NCBI RefSeq assembly: GCF_954871325.1
Contig: NC_088775.1
Location: 67,061,561-67,125,560, forward strand
Direction: 5' to 3'
DNA: 64,000 nt
Source: Gordionus sp. m RMFG-2023
Lineage: Eukaryota; Nematomorpha; Gordioida; Chordodea; Parachordodidae
In this document: positions 11,600-24,114 of the stretch, in pieces
How the letters are laid out: each line of letters starts with the position of its first letter
Numbering within the stretch: the first letter of the stretch is position 1
Position numbers and translations under genes: made by a program
The notes under the pieces: model-generated
The model's database searches: none
What the model saw: the letters and a program-made list of their open reading frames with translations, nothing else
What the model was told of the DNA's origin: nothing

Positions 11600-13400
11600 A
11601 AAATTTATATAAGAAACCAATAAATGTTATAATATGAAATGGAAATAAAATACCTAATTTGACATAAATACAGATCAATTTTTTGAAAAATTGGGTGGCT
11701 TTCTTTTATAAAACTGCGCCTTAAATTAAAAAAAATTATGAACCCAGGGCAGGGCTATATATAAATATCTCTGTAGGTCCTAAAAATAAGTAAAATTTAG
11801 CCTATTTTGTAAAAACAAAATAATAAAAAATAACTCATTTTATTTGCTATTAAAGTAAATTATCAGTGAAGAATGTTAAATAATAAAAAAAATGGCGTAT
11901 AAAAATTATTAAAAATAATTTTTTTGTATAAAATCATGTGTAAAATATATCACACACCAGAAACAATGGGTATATTGATAAAAGGAGCGTCGGACGAAGG
12001 CTAAAATAAATATAAAATATTAAAAATTTGGAATACTTTTAACAAAATTACCCTTTAAAAAATAACACAGTTAGCCCTAATTCGCGACGAAGAATGCAAA
12101 TGCTGCATTTTTGTATTCTTCTAGTATACTTTGTCAAATTGGCGCTAACTGTGAATGAGCGGTTACTCGTTATTTAATTTTTTAAACTTAATAATATATT
12201 ATTTGGTTTATAAAAAAATGTTACAGTAAACAAGGTGTTTAAAGATGTATTGCTTGAACTAGGACTAAATTTTGGCTTATCTTCGATCTCGGGGTTTAAT
12301 TCATCTGATAGTGGCTATAATAAACATTTTTTAATACGTATAAATTATTTATTTAAAACATTATTGGATAAAAAAAAGCTTTGATAAAGTTGCCCATGAG
12401 TTGCATTACAAGTCAAAAAGGAGCAAAACCAACACAAATACTATTGTCTAACTTTTAGCAGTTTTTATACACGGTAGCCGTAAAGTATAGTAAACAAAAA
12501 AAGGAATGTATTTGAAGATACAATAATGAGACTCTAGAATTATCTAACTCCCTACAATTAATAAATAAATATTAAGCTTATGGAGTACCTTCTTTTTCAT
12601 AAATAGATGATTACAAATTTTTTTTAAAAAACGCTATAGCTATAAGGGACCGGAATTTGTTTGATGATTCAATATTTAGATATTTTATTCCCATTATATT
12701 TTTTGTGGTTATCATCGGTTAAAGTTCTGGGGGGGAGGGGGGGGGGGGTTTAATTTTTGCAATTGTATTTTCTTTAAAAAAATGTCTGCGATAAGTTTGA
12801 GCCATATATTTTCAAACAAAAAGAAGAGCATATAAATAAAAAATAAGGTTCACCCAAAATTTGCATCTAAAAAGCAGGATTTATAAATCGTAACATTTTA
12901 AATCAAAAGCATATCATTTTTTAAATGTAGGCCATATTTTTGTTTATATATTAATTTTTATTTTTCGAATGAAAACATGTTTTGAATTTGATATGACAAT
13001 CTGGATCAGTTTTAAACTCTCTTTAAATCGTTATGGATTTTTTTATTTTCGAATTGAAATCGATGTCCATGTTTAAAAAAGGTTCCTAATCAAAAAACAA
13101 ATATCTCAACTATGGCAGGTTTGATGGCTCGTTTCTTTGGGCTTATTTTTAAAATTAATAGGGAGTCAGTTCTTAGTCATTTATCAAATCAAAAAATTAA
13201 TGATAAAATATTGGCGTTTTTCCTTTGTAAATATTAAGGGAAAATTTTAAATTTCAGGTTTCAACTTCAAGAAAAGTTACTTTTTGAGTATAAAATAAAT
13301 TACATTCTATCATGTAAATATTCTGTTAACAAATTTTTTTCCAAATTGCCTTATGCATAGTGCTTAAAAAAATCATGGCTTACTTCAATATTTAAAAATT
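11600..13400. other. Non-coding stretch (intron)
   Basis: The stretch is AT-rich with an almost unbroken G-run of about 23 bases near 12728-12750. It probably lies within an intron of the minus-strand coiled-coil gene. No gene or element boundary is seen. Confidence 0.35.
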
Positions 13401-13430
13401 AAAAACCAAACCAAGTAATCAACCACTTAC

Positions 13431-13967
13431 AGTCTGCTCTGTATAATAATTTAAGGCTTACAAGGGAAATTTCGTGGGGTTCAACTAGCAAATGAATTTC
13501 TTTGGCTACGTCATCAAAATCGTGGGTAATATCATGGTGGTGGAAATCGCTTTTATTCTGAACTTCTTGGATTATTTCTTTATATTTAAGCTCCATTTGC
13601 TGTTTTTAGATGGTAAATTAAAATAATTTTTAAAAAAATTATGTTAAACTTGAAAATGATTCTGAATATTATTTAATTCTTCTTGCAGGTATAGCTTCGT
13701 CTCGTTCAAGTTTTCTAATTGTTTATTCAATTCAGCTAGAGATTTGTTGAGTTGATCATTTAAATAATCTTTCTCCGAAATTTGATTCTATTATATAATA
13801 TTATATATATAAATATAACCAGTATACCTTTAAACAGTCAATATTGGCCTCCAAAATCGATTTTTCTTCATATATTTGACTCAATCTTGTCTATATATAA
13901 AAAAATTAGAATTAATTGCATATATTAAAATAGTTACCAGGTAAGAAACCATTCTAATAGCCATAGC
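13431..13967 (-). CDS. Four coiled-coil exons, SLMAP-like gene
   Basis: Minus-strand exons, in order: a weak 30-nt microexon 13938-13967; 13828-13890 (63 nt, TRLSQIYEEKSILEANI...); 13650-13787 (138 nt, DQLNKSLAELNKQLENLNET); 13431-13599 (169 nt, starting QMELKYKEIIQEVQNKSDF and containing HHHDITHDFDDVA). Each has AG and GT borders. All but the last end in phase 0, like the exons upstream at 28277 and 41115. A rival donor for the last exon is GTAAGC after 13462. The second and third exons have clear coiled-coil heptads. The introns are 40-50 nt, as in the SLMAP 5' exons. Placement in SLMAP is by strand, phase and composition; the exact match to the vertebrate coiled coil could not be established. 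Confidence 0.6.
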
Positions 13968-14218
13968 CTATTCCGCTAAAACAAAGCAATAAAACTTAAA
14001 ACTATAAACCAAGCATTTTTCTAAATAAGGCAATTCTCATATTTCGCAATAAAAAAAATCTTTATCAAATTATTAACCCTTTATTTTTATCAGATTTTTT
14101 TATAAAAGTAAAATATGTACCAAAGTCACGATCTTTTTTAAAATAAACTTATTGATTTAAAAACATCAAATTTTCTAAAGGTGAAAAAATATTAAAATTT
14201 TATATTAATACATTTTCA

Positions 14219-17006
14219 CAGGGTTGTGCATTTGACCGGTCAAATACAATTCGGTCAATTGACCGATATTTGACCGGTCAAATATGGTCAAATTCAAATA
14301 AATGTTTTTTACACCAATATTAACTTTATTTTGCATTTATATAATATTATAATAAATCTATGTATAATAATAAATATCATAATATTTTTTAATTCATTCT
14401 ATAGTCAATGTTTCACCCTCCGTGGCAGAGTCTTGTTCCGATTCATATTCAATATCATTATTTTCTTTAATATTTTTAATCAATCTTAAATTATGATACA
14501 CTCTTACTAATTTTCCTACTGTAGAAGCCTTTAATCTATTTCTGTTTTTCGTGTGAATATTGCCCCAAACCGACCAATTTCTTTCAGAAGAAGAAGTCGA
14601 ACTAGGAAATGTTAGTAAAATATTAGCGACTTCTCTTAATGGGCAAGGTGGGCAAAATGCATTCCACCAACTTGAGGCCGAAATTTGATTGTTTCTTATG
14701 GAAGTTACAACTTTCCACATATTATGGCTATTAAATATACCGCTTTTGCTTCTGAAATTTACTATATTACTCAAAATATTTTGATTATCACCACCTTGTA
14801 AAATACCCAATTCTTGTATTATATTACATGCTTCATCAAATTCAGTATTAGTAAGATGCTCCCCTTGATATTGGGGGTCCAATAAACAAGCAGCATTGTG
14901 AGCACATGTATTTAGATCAGTTTTTCTCTTTTCAAACATAACCTTAATTTTTTTTTCTTGAGATGGAGAAAATATAGAATCATGGCATGATTGTATTATG
15001 TGTTTTTCCAAATTAAGCATCTCGTTTTTTACTTGGGCCAAAGTACATTTATCCCTTTGCACTTTCAACAATGAGGTAGCTAAAGGTTGGAGTATAGCTA
15101 AAAATTTTAAATTTTTCGTCCAAAATTCTTCGTTTAATATATTATTAGTAATTTCTATGGGACAAATATCACAAACAGCTTCTTCAACAACTGATGCTTT
15201 TAGAGCTTTCTTGCATATTTGAATTTGCTCCATACATTTTATTGACGATGCCCATCTTGTTTGGCTAATTGTACTTAATGTAGATGGTATGCCATGAAGA
15301 TTCTTATTACGGGAAAATACTGCAGCTGGTATGTGTTTATTCTTGAAAAATTTAACAATTTTTTTAATTATTAAAATATGGTCACTGAAGGCGTTCAATC
15401 GTTCAAAATCGTGAAAGAATAACTGCAATGTATGCGCTGCACAACCATAACATTGTATATGATTATAAATAGATTCAGATTTTAGAATTCTCCAGGCTGC
15501 TTTTATGTTAGCGGCATTATCAGTAACTAAAGAATATACTTTTACCGGATTCAATTCATGAATTACATTTTTAAATTCCTGGGCAATATAATCTGCCGTA
15601 TGGCGATTTTCCTCAGTATTTAGAAATTTGTAGAACACTGGAACAGGCGTCATTACCATAAAATTAATAATACTCTCGTTTCTAATGTTGCTTCTGATAC
15701 AATTGATAAGTAAGGAGCTTTATCTATTATATCTGCAACTCTCACCTCCATATCACCTGACGCTTTGTCTAGAAGATATCCAGCCAGCTGCCTTCTCCTG
15801 GGTAATGTGTAAATAGGACGTATTTTTTTTAAAAATTCTTGGATGTAGGGATTTTCAGTGATGTGGAAAGGTAAATTGCTCGCATATACAGCCTTTGCAA
15901 ACAATTGATCCAGCTCATTTTTTTCTTTGGGATTAATTCTATCTATGAAACCGGTTATACAAGATTGAGATTTATATTTAATCGCCTTGCTTGTAGATTG
16001 ATTAGAAATAATGGAATCAAATTCTCCTGAGTCACAAGACAAAATATTGTTCATTTGATAATCATTTTCACTAATTTCACCCAATTCTTCATTAGAGTTA
16101 GACTTAGAAGTATTACAAATTACATTTGTGATATTTTTTGTAGAGGTTGATATTTTGGAATTTGAATAAAATTTTTCCTTAATTATAACAGGGCACATAG
16201 TACAGCTGCTTAATAAATGTTTGACCATTCTATCAACGTGGGTGATATAGGACATCTTGCAAAACTTGCACACCGCTTTAACTGATTTACCATCGCGTAC
16301 TTCTTGAAAATGTTTCCAAACATGATGCTTTGGTTTGACCATAATCCCTAATATATTAAAATTTAACAAAAACTGATTTTGATTATTGTAAAGTTAATCA
16401 ATCTTAACTATTTTATAATTATCGACCAATTATTTCAATAATTTCTTAATATTATAAATATAATATAATATATATAACTTTTTACCAGAATTGAATAATA
16501 TTCCGTAAATCTGACCAGAACAATTAAAATGAAAATTAATTTTAAAAACCAAATCTAGCAAGTGTAAGTAAAACAAATGAGAATTAATATAATTTATACT
16601 CGGCTAAATATTAAATAAAATTTAAATTTATTAAAAAATAAGAATGAAAAAATTATATTATGATTATAATAAATCGGGTATTTTTATTTTTAAGAAAAAT
16701 GAATTGAAAAAAATAAAGAAGGCGAGAAACGGCAATGATTAGGCAAAAAAATAACTAAAAATATTACTATATTTAGAAAAATTACATATTTATATTTTAA
16801 CAATAAAAAAATTCTTTTGTTTTTAACAATTCATGATACAAATAATTTTTTAAATAATTGTAACCTAATAAGATTGATAAACATGCTTTTAATGCATACT
16901 AGTTAATTATATCAAAATATTTATTCGCCATTAATATTTTAGAGTATTTGACCGTATTTGACCGGTCAAATACTCCTCCGGTCAATTGACCGACATGCCA
17001 ACCCTG
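14219..17006 (-). mobile_element. hAT transposon, 2.8 kb, intact ends
   Basis: The terminal repeat CAGGGTTG at 14219 faces CCAACCCTG ending at 17006. A perfect 8-bp target duplication, CATTTTCA, flanks it (14211-14218 and 17007-17014). Subterminal palindromes TTTGACCGGTCAAA occur at 14231, 14269 and 16957, and CGGTCAATTGACCG at 14252 and 16979. These are likely transposase binding sites. It carries a transposase on the minus strand with one visible lesion. The clean duplication and long frames indicate a fairly recent insertion into a SLMAP intron. A deleted relative lies at 25639-26280. Confidence 0.95.
14394..16369 (-). pseudogene. hAT transposase, frameshifted
   Basis: Two overlapping minus-strand frames make up the transposase. 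The first (15653-16369, start near MVKPKHHVWKHF) carries a BED-type zinc finger: CKFC near residue 36, then H and C ligands in VKHLLSSC. It runs into PYLSIVSEA. The second (14394-15659) begins before PVFYKFLNTEENRHTADYIA and ends in the hAT C-terminal dimerisation domain (SSWWNAF, TFPSSTSSSERNWSVWG, NRNRL). Between them, around 15690-15697, a small deletion shifts the frame and removes the DGW-type segment that normally follows IVS, a conserved position near a catalytic Asp in this family. The rest of the protein is uninterrupted. The protein was recently functional and is now dead in cis, though its ends might still be recognised in trans. Confidence 0.9.
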
Positions 17007-17014
17007 CATTTTCA

Positions 17015-18240
17015 TACCTAATAAAAAATGTATAATCGAAATTTCATTATAAATTATTTTAAAAAATGAGAACTGCACAAGTCAATTTTTTAGACCTTTC
17101 TGGCCCAGAACTAATTTTTTATTTTCAGGCCTGTTTCATAATTTTGATCAATCTATGGCCTGGCATGGGTTATTAAATTTGGACATTTTATTTTTATAAT
17201 AATTTTGTAAAAATGGTTTTAAATGGAAATTGAAAATATGAGAAGTAAATAATTGATATAATTTAAATTTATTTTAAAATATTCAAAGAGGCCAGCAGTT
17301 AAAAAAAGGTTTGTTAAGGTTCAATCCCGCTTTCATAAAATATTTAACCGCTGCTTTGTCAAATGATATATATAACCATATTTTTTTATAAGAATTATTA
17401 TAATAATTAATTAGGAAATTTAAAACGGATTAAACTATTTTTAATCAAAATAAATTTTTCAAAATTATCAGCAAGAAGTTTTTTTCTGCGTGGTCTAGCA
17501 ACGTCCAAATTATTTTGTATGAATTCGGAAAAGCCCCAGCTACATGATCAAAACAAATAGATATTTACTATTGATCCATTAGAAAATAAAAATATTAATA
17601 AGATAAATTATTAATAACAATTTGAAAAAATATTAATATACAATTTAGTATCAGGCAGTAGTTTTAGGAAAACGGTAGTCATGTCCTTGAAATGTCTTCC
17701 TAAAACCAAAAAAAAATCCATTTTAATAAGCAAATAGAATTATTTTATTTAATAAATGCCTATGGTAAATAAATATTAATACATCATTATTTATCATTAA
17801 TATTTTGTCTTACGTTTCCTTTATATTTTTATAAATTTTAAGGAAACTGAAGAAACCAATATGTTGAAAATGAAATAACAATAAGAAAAAATGTTACCAA
17901 TGTGTTACATTATAAAATTCATTTTAATATAAAAATAAGTGTCTTAAATATTGTGCAGCAACTTTTCAAAAAAATTTTCAACTATTAAGTAGCAAATATT
18001 TATGCTATTTTTACTACAACATAATTAGTTATAAATAAATTTAAGAAAAATATCGTTGCATGAAAATTTAACTGTCTCGATTAATCAAAAAGTTACTTTC
18101 ATATTATTATACATAATTTAATTATCTGCAATCCGCATTATCCATATTTTAATGAGAACATGGTTAATAAAATGCAAATTTATAAGAATAATTTTGTTAA
18201 AGTATTTAATTCGACCTTTGATAAATTGGAGCTTTAATTT
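17015..18240. other. Non-coding intron sequence
   Basis: The stretch is AT-rich. Near 17290-17350 there is a GGTTCAATCCC motif like a Pol III B box, without a fold I could confirm. A short minus-strand patch near 17440-17530 reads like coding (SWGFSEFIQNNL) but has no extension. Confidence 0.3.
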
Positions 18241-21200
18241 TTTTCATCTTATATATTTCATTGATTTTTATTATACATTTAATTATTAAGAATAAATATT
18301 TTACAAATGAAGTGAGTAAGTTAAATGATTCTAATGTTGTGGATGTGAATCCTATGACATCTGATAAATTTTTAGATTTTTCTGAAGATCTAAAAAATAG
18401 TTTAAATTTGATTCTAATTGAACTTAAAAATTTAAATATCCAGAAAATAAGTAATTCCAGTGGGAATGAAAAGTCAAATACTAGTGAAGTGCCTATTGTT
18501 GGTAAAAGTATTATGACGTCAAAAGATATAAGTGTTAGTTTAGATGCTTTTATGAGTGAAATTACAGAGAAAATTTCGGAAATTGTGATTAATAAACCTG
18601 TGAAGGTTGTAAAAGATCATGATGTTACTAACAATGTTAAAGGAAATGAAAATGAATGTGTAATTTTAAATGATATAAAAGAAATAAAAGAAAATTTGAA
18701 GAATATTTCTAAAGATATAGATACAATTAGAAATAAAAATCATAAATTTAGTGAAAATTGTGATATTTGTGGGCGGAGGGGTCATAGTGGGGAAAATTGT
18801 TTTTCACATGAGCTAAAAATCAATGAAGATGTGAATGTAAAAATAAATGATAAAAATGATATAATTTGTCATAGATGTGGTTTTACAGGTCATATAAAGA
18901 AAAATTGTATGGTGAAAGAAGTCAATTTTAAAGCTGGTTTTCCAAAGAGAGTACCGGTATTGATAAATCTCGTGGTACATAGTATAAAAGATTCGGTGAT
19001 TTTAAATACAAGTGAAAAAGATATGAACAATAAAGATAATGACCGAATGTGTTTTAAATGTGAGAAAATGGGTCATATGGCCAGTGTTCAATTCGTAAGT
19101 GAATTGCAATGACTATATGATTTGAAAGAGAATCATGTAAAAATTGAAAAATCCTATATTAATAATAAAATTCGTAATATATATAGTGTAGTTAAAAATA
19201 ATTCCGATATATTTAATAAAAAAAAGTATTGATATTCAGAGGCCATTAAATTCAGACTTGAATTTAGGCATGAATATTAATGATATTAATGGTGATTCAA
19301 ATATAATGAATAAACTTTTAAGATTGAAAGAGAAATTAATCAGTGTTCGTGTCCTCGTGTAAATATAAAATTTGATAGACAGAATATAGAAATGTTGTTT
19401 GACACTGGGGCCAGCATTTCAATAATGTCTAGAGCAAATTATTATAAATATTGGCCTGAGGGTCACTCGAGAAAGAAAACATGTGTGTTAAACAATTTGA
19501 TGGGTCTGAAATTTTGGTTTTGGGTAAAACTAAATTAGGGGTGATTTCAAATGATTTAACAATTTTTCTTGACTTATGGGTGGTAGAAAAAGATATAGAA
19601 ACAATCATGGGTTGGGATTGGATTACTAAAATTGGTCCCATGAATAACTATTGGAATATTTTTACAATGAATAGTGATTTGATACTAATAAATACTAAAT
19701 GCAAAATTATGAATAATAATGTTAAAAATAAAATTCATAAAATAGTAATAGCAGATTTGATAGAAAAGGAAGTGAATCTTTCTATTAATCCTGATATGAG
19801 CGAAATTTCCGAGGAATTAATGGTTAACTTGGATAATGTTCAAAAATAAAACTGAAATTAATGAAATCAAATTGTTGATTTAGAGGTCATTAAATTGAAG
19901 AGAATGTGTGAAGATATATCTATTTTAATGGAAAAATATGGTATAATTTTTGAAGACAATTTAGGATGTCTTAATGATTATAAAGTGGATGTGAAATTAA
20001 AAGAGGGATTTTCACCTATTTTTCTAGCATGTCGACGAGTTAATTTTGAGTGGAAAAAGGAAATTAACGACGAACTAGACCGTTGGGTTAAAGATGGCAT
20101 TATTATTCAGGTGGATTATAGTGAATGGGCTACACCATTAGTTCCAGTGAAAAAAGCTAATGGGAAGTTAAGACTATGCGCTGATTATAGAGTAACTTTA
20201 AACAGATGGGTTGTTGAAGTTAAATATCCATTGCCCCGAATTGAATAAATTTTGGCCAGTTTAAAAGGTGCAAAATATTTTTCTAAAGTTGATTTTTCGT
20301 CAGCTTATTTACAATAACCTTTAAAGGAGGAAATTCGAAAATTTTAACGATTACACCTAAAGGATTATTTGCGTTTTGCAGATTACCATTTGGATTAAGT
20401 GTTTCAGCACCTATTTCCCAACGTACCATGGCATCTGTTTTTCAAAATCTAGAAGGTGTATTTTCCTATATGAATGATGCGCTGATAACTGGGATGACGC
20501 CAGAACAGCATAATAAACGTCTTGAAGAAGTTTTCAAGAGAATTCGTGATAAGGGCTTGAGGGCTAGCAAAGAAAAAAGAGTTCTAGGTGTAACTGAAGT
20601 AATATATTTATGTCATCAAATTAATGGGGTGGAAGTGAAGCCTCTTGATAAAAATTTTAAAAATATATTTAATATGAATCAGCCAAGTAACAAAGCTGAA
20701 GTACAATCTTTTTTGGGTATGGTGAATTATTATCATCGTTTTGTGGGGAATTTTGCAAAGGTGGCATCTCCATTGTAAGATTTATTAAAAAAGGGGGTTC
20801 AATTTGAGTGGAAATTTGAATAACAAAATGCTTTTGAGATTTTGAAAAAGAAAATTGGTGAAGAACCTATTTTATTGTGTTTTAATAATGATTTAGAAAT
20901 AATATTAGCAGTGAATGCATCCAACAAGAGTGTTGCAGGCGCGTTGTTACATATAATTGATGGGTTAGAAAGATCAATTATTTTTTTTTCAAGAATTTTT
21001 CATGAAGTTGAAACTAGGTATTCTGTGATTGGAAGCCTTAGCGGTTATTTTTGGGTTAACCAAGTGTCGTGAATATTTGATTGGTAAAAAATTTGTGATT
21101 TATACTGATCATAAGCCATTGATTCATTTGTTCAAAAAAGATAACAAAGAATTGATGATGTCCCCAAGATTACAACGGTGGTTGTTATTTGTGGGAAGTT

Positions 21201-22380
21201 TCAATGTGGAAATTAAATATCGGAGAGGAAAGGAAAATAATTTGTTTGATGTGTTGTCTAGATGAGGATCAGATTGTGCAAATCCGGAAATAATTGATAA
21301 TATAATTTTGGATAGGGAAGATGCTTAGTGTGTAATTTATCATATATATTGAAGGGAGGTCCTACAACGTGGGAAGATCTTAAATTGAATACTATGAAAG
21401 ACAGGGATTTAAGCCAAGTGAAATTGTGTTTAATACGAAAAAAAATTTAGAAAATTAAACAAGATGCGTATAAGAAAATACAAAAAGAATTATCAATTGT
21501 GAATGAGTGTATAATGCGAGGAAATCGTGCTGCAATCCCATATAAATTGAGGGATAATTTATGTTTATTACATGCAGGTCATTAGGGTCAAAATAAAATG
21601 AAATCATGGGCTCGTGAATATGTGTGGTGGCCTGTTTTTGGAAATTGAAAAAATTACAAATAAATGTGTACCATGTAATACCTGTGCTACAATGCCCCGT
21701 AAAGAAATGGGAGGTATATGGCCAAAGTCAAATCAACCATGGGAAAGGGTTCATATTGATTTTTTTGAAATGGATAAAAAGACATATTTCTTAATTGTAG
21801 ATTCATATTCTAAGTGGATTGAATATGAAGAAGTTAATGGGTTAACAACCAAAGTTGTTATCAAATTACTAAAAAAATTATGCTCATGGTATTCCTAACA
21901 TTATTGCGTCAGATGGAGGTCCAGTTTTAAACATTTTTGTATCTCATTGCAAATAAAACATATATTGACTCCGCCATATCATCCTAGTTCTAATGGTCAG
22001 GCTGAAAGAATAGTAGCCATAGTGAAAAATTGGATAAAAAAAGGCAAAATAGAAAAAACTGAAATTTGGATGGCTCAGTTGTATTATAATAATTCTAAAA
22101 ATAAAGAAGGTTTTACTCCTGTGGAATTATTTTTAGGTCGAAGGACCAGATTACCTTTAGATTTTCTTAAATCAAAGGGAAGTGTTAGTAAATTACCATG
22201 TGATAAAAACAACACAAAATTTCCTGTGGGACAAATGATTTGGGCTAGAATTTTAGAGAATAAAAAAAATGGGAAAAGGGTTGTATTTTAGAAAATTTAG
22301 GAAACAAATTAAATCGTGTGAAGTTTATAGACGGAATTAAGGAAATCCGTCATAATGATCAATTGAAAATACGTAGATAA
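18240..22380 (+). mobile_element. Ty3/Gypsy retrotransposon fossil
   Basis: Parts appear in standard Ty3/Gypsy order on the plus strand. A gag end with three zinc-knuckle motifs (CDICGRRGHSGENC, CHRCGFTGHIKKNC, CFKCEKMGHM) lies at about 18760-19080. An aspartic protease with DTGAS follows at about 19390-19650, then reverse transcriptase 19900-20790, RNase H (with TDHKPL) 20830-21265, and integrase 21420-22290 including the NGQAE region of its core. The element is broken in roughly ten or more places. Long terminal repeats could not be recognised at either side, so its true ends and age by repeat divergence are unknown. It sits within a SLMAP intron between the hAT and the piggyBac remnant. 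Confidence 0.85.
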
Positions 22381-22689
22381 ACTATTAGTTATTTTCAGAT
22401 TGATGTTATTCCCAAAAATTAATGTATTATAAAATTGTGGTTATTCAAAAAAAAAAACATTGTATTCCAAAATTAATGTATTCTCAAATTTAAGTTAATG
22501 TGATATAAAATTAATATGTTAAGTTATTCTAGAAGTAATGGGGAACCGAAGTTAATGTGATATAAAATTAATGTATATTTAGAATTATGTGAATATTAGT
22601 CTAATTATAAGAATTAGCATATTATAGTAATGATTATTACTCCATTTATCATGATATTGTGATCTGGTTGATTCTTAATTAATTTGTGA

Positions 22690-22800
22690 CTTACTCAATT
22701 TTTCCTGATTATTTAAGTTGAGGCGTTACTTACACAATTTTTCCTGATGATTTAAGTTGAGGTTTGACTTAATAAATTTTTCCAATGATTTAAGTTAAAT
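22690..22800. repeat. Short tandem repeat, about 46-bp unit
   Basis: About two and a half copies of a unit containing ACTTA...CAATTTTTCCTGATNATTTAAGTT, downstream of the Gypsy integrase region. This could be part of that element's 3' non-coding region. Confidence 0.6.
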
Positions 22801-23147
22801 AATCAGTTTCTTTTTTAAAAAAAAGAAATGGATAAAAATTGATCGTGGTAAATATATTAATTTCTTGGTTGAAGAGAAGTTTATAGAAGTGTGTTATTTG
22901 TAAGATAAAAATAAAATGTAAGATAAAAACAAAACGAGCTGTGTAGAATCGTTTTAATTAATAAAATGTAAAATAAAAACAGAAGTATTGTTTATTAATG
23001 AATTTAGTTAAATTGTGAAGCAAATAAAATGTTTATGAATTGAAATAAGATGGTTAATTCAAAACAGACAAAGGAATATATTTTTTGTTTTAAGAAAAAA
23101 TAAAATAGTGAATTAGTAAAAACAAAAGTTGAAATTTGTTTTAAAAG

Positions 23148-24113
23148 TAAAAGGGGGGTATAAAGTTTTATTATGATGTTAAAAGAATTTTTATTATATT
23201 TTTTTTCATAAGAAAAAAAGAATTTTTATATTTTTTTCATTTCAAAAAATATTTTTTGTAAAAGTTGATTTAAAAATGATTAGGGAATTGCCCTTAATAG
23301 ATTGTGAAACATTTTTCCTCAAAACAATTATAATCCCAAAGTCAGTGAAAGACTTGAAGATAAAGAAACCATCTCATACGGGCAGAAAGTGTTTTAGATG
23401 CCAAAGTACTGATCATTTACTTGCTGAGTGTAAAACACCGGCGTACCTATTAAGAAACAAAATGTGTACTTCCAAATTTTACAGTGAGGAAGATGGTGAG
23501 GATCAACCGAGCTGTTCAAATAATTATAATGTGACAAAAAAAGGAAAATTGGGAGTGATAGATTATAATAAAGTAAATGAATTGGATTCTCGAGTTAAAT
23601 ATTATGGCAATCGTGTGTGGCCGCCTAGGACGTATCAAGGAAATAGATTATATTCAAGAGATAGACCAGTGAATTCTTTACAGAAGTCCATGAAAAAAAG
23701 TGATTTCGATCTTACAGGTGTAGGCCATACTAGTTATTCTATGAAACCGGAAGAAATTCGAGACTCAACCAAGAATGGAGAGGAATACACCGATGCCGAG
23801 ATGAAAGAAATTAAATTATTAAGACAAAATGATTAAAAATTTTATTGTGGTAAATTTTTAGTACATTCATTTTATACATTTATTTTCATTTATTTAGTGC
23901 ACATGTCCTTGGCCTTTTTTGGGTGGACCTGGACATGTTGTAAATAATAAAATATTAATATTTAGATATATAGGATTATATTTAGAAGAATGTCAATCAA
24001 ATATTATTATTTTTATTGATTGTAAAAAGATATTGATTTTTATGATTATACTCTTGGAATTTATTAGATGAAAAATAAAGTGTAGTTCTTGTAGTTTAAA
24101 ATTTATCGTATCA
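23148..24113 (+). mobile_element. Second gag-like retroelement fragment
   Basis: A purine-rich tract (AAAAGGGGGG) near 23150 is followed by an open segment at 23276-23836. It has one zinc-knuckle motif (CFRCQSTDHLLAEC) near its N-terminus and a charged tail. This looks like the nucleocapsid end of a gag protein from a second LTR-type element, or a displaced part of the Gypsy element to its left. The stretch 23936-24113 begins TGTTGTAAATAA, contains AATAAAG and ends TATCGTATCA, so it could be a terminal repeat. No partner copy is visible. Treated as a fossil fragment. Confidence 0.45.
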
Positions 24114-24114
24114 G

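Noticed and set aside
12725-12752. G-run as a regulatory quadruplex
   Set aside because: Several mono-G or mono-C runs occur (2140, 12728, 40824, 48619) near decayed transposon ends; slippage is a simpler explanation and nothing ties them to a gene.
17290-17350. tRNA gene suggested by GGTTCAATCCC
   Set aside because: No acceptor, D or anticodon stem can be paired around it.
17440-17530. Minus-strand patch with WGFSEFI, recalling a MATH domain
   Set aside because: Only one short motif agrees, and no neighbouring exon or BTB domain is visible.
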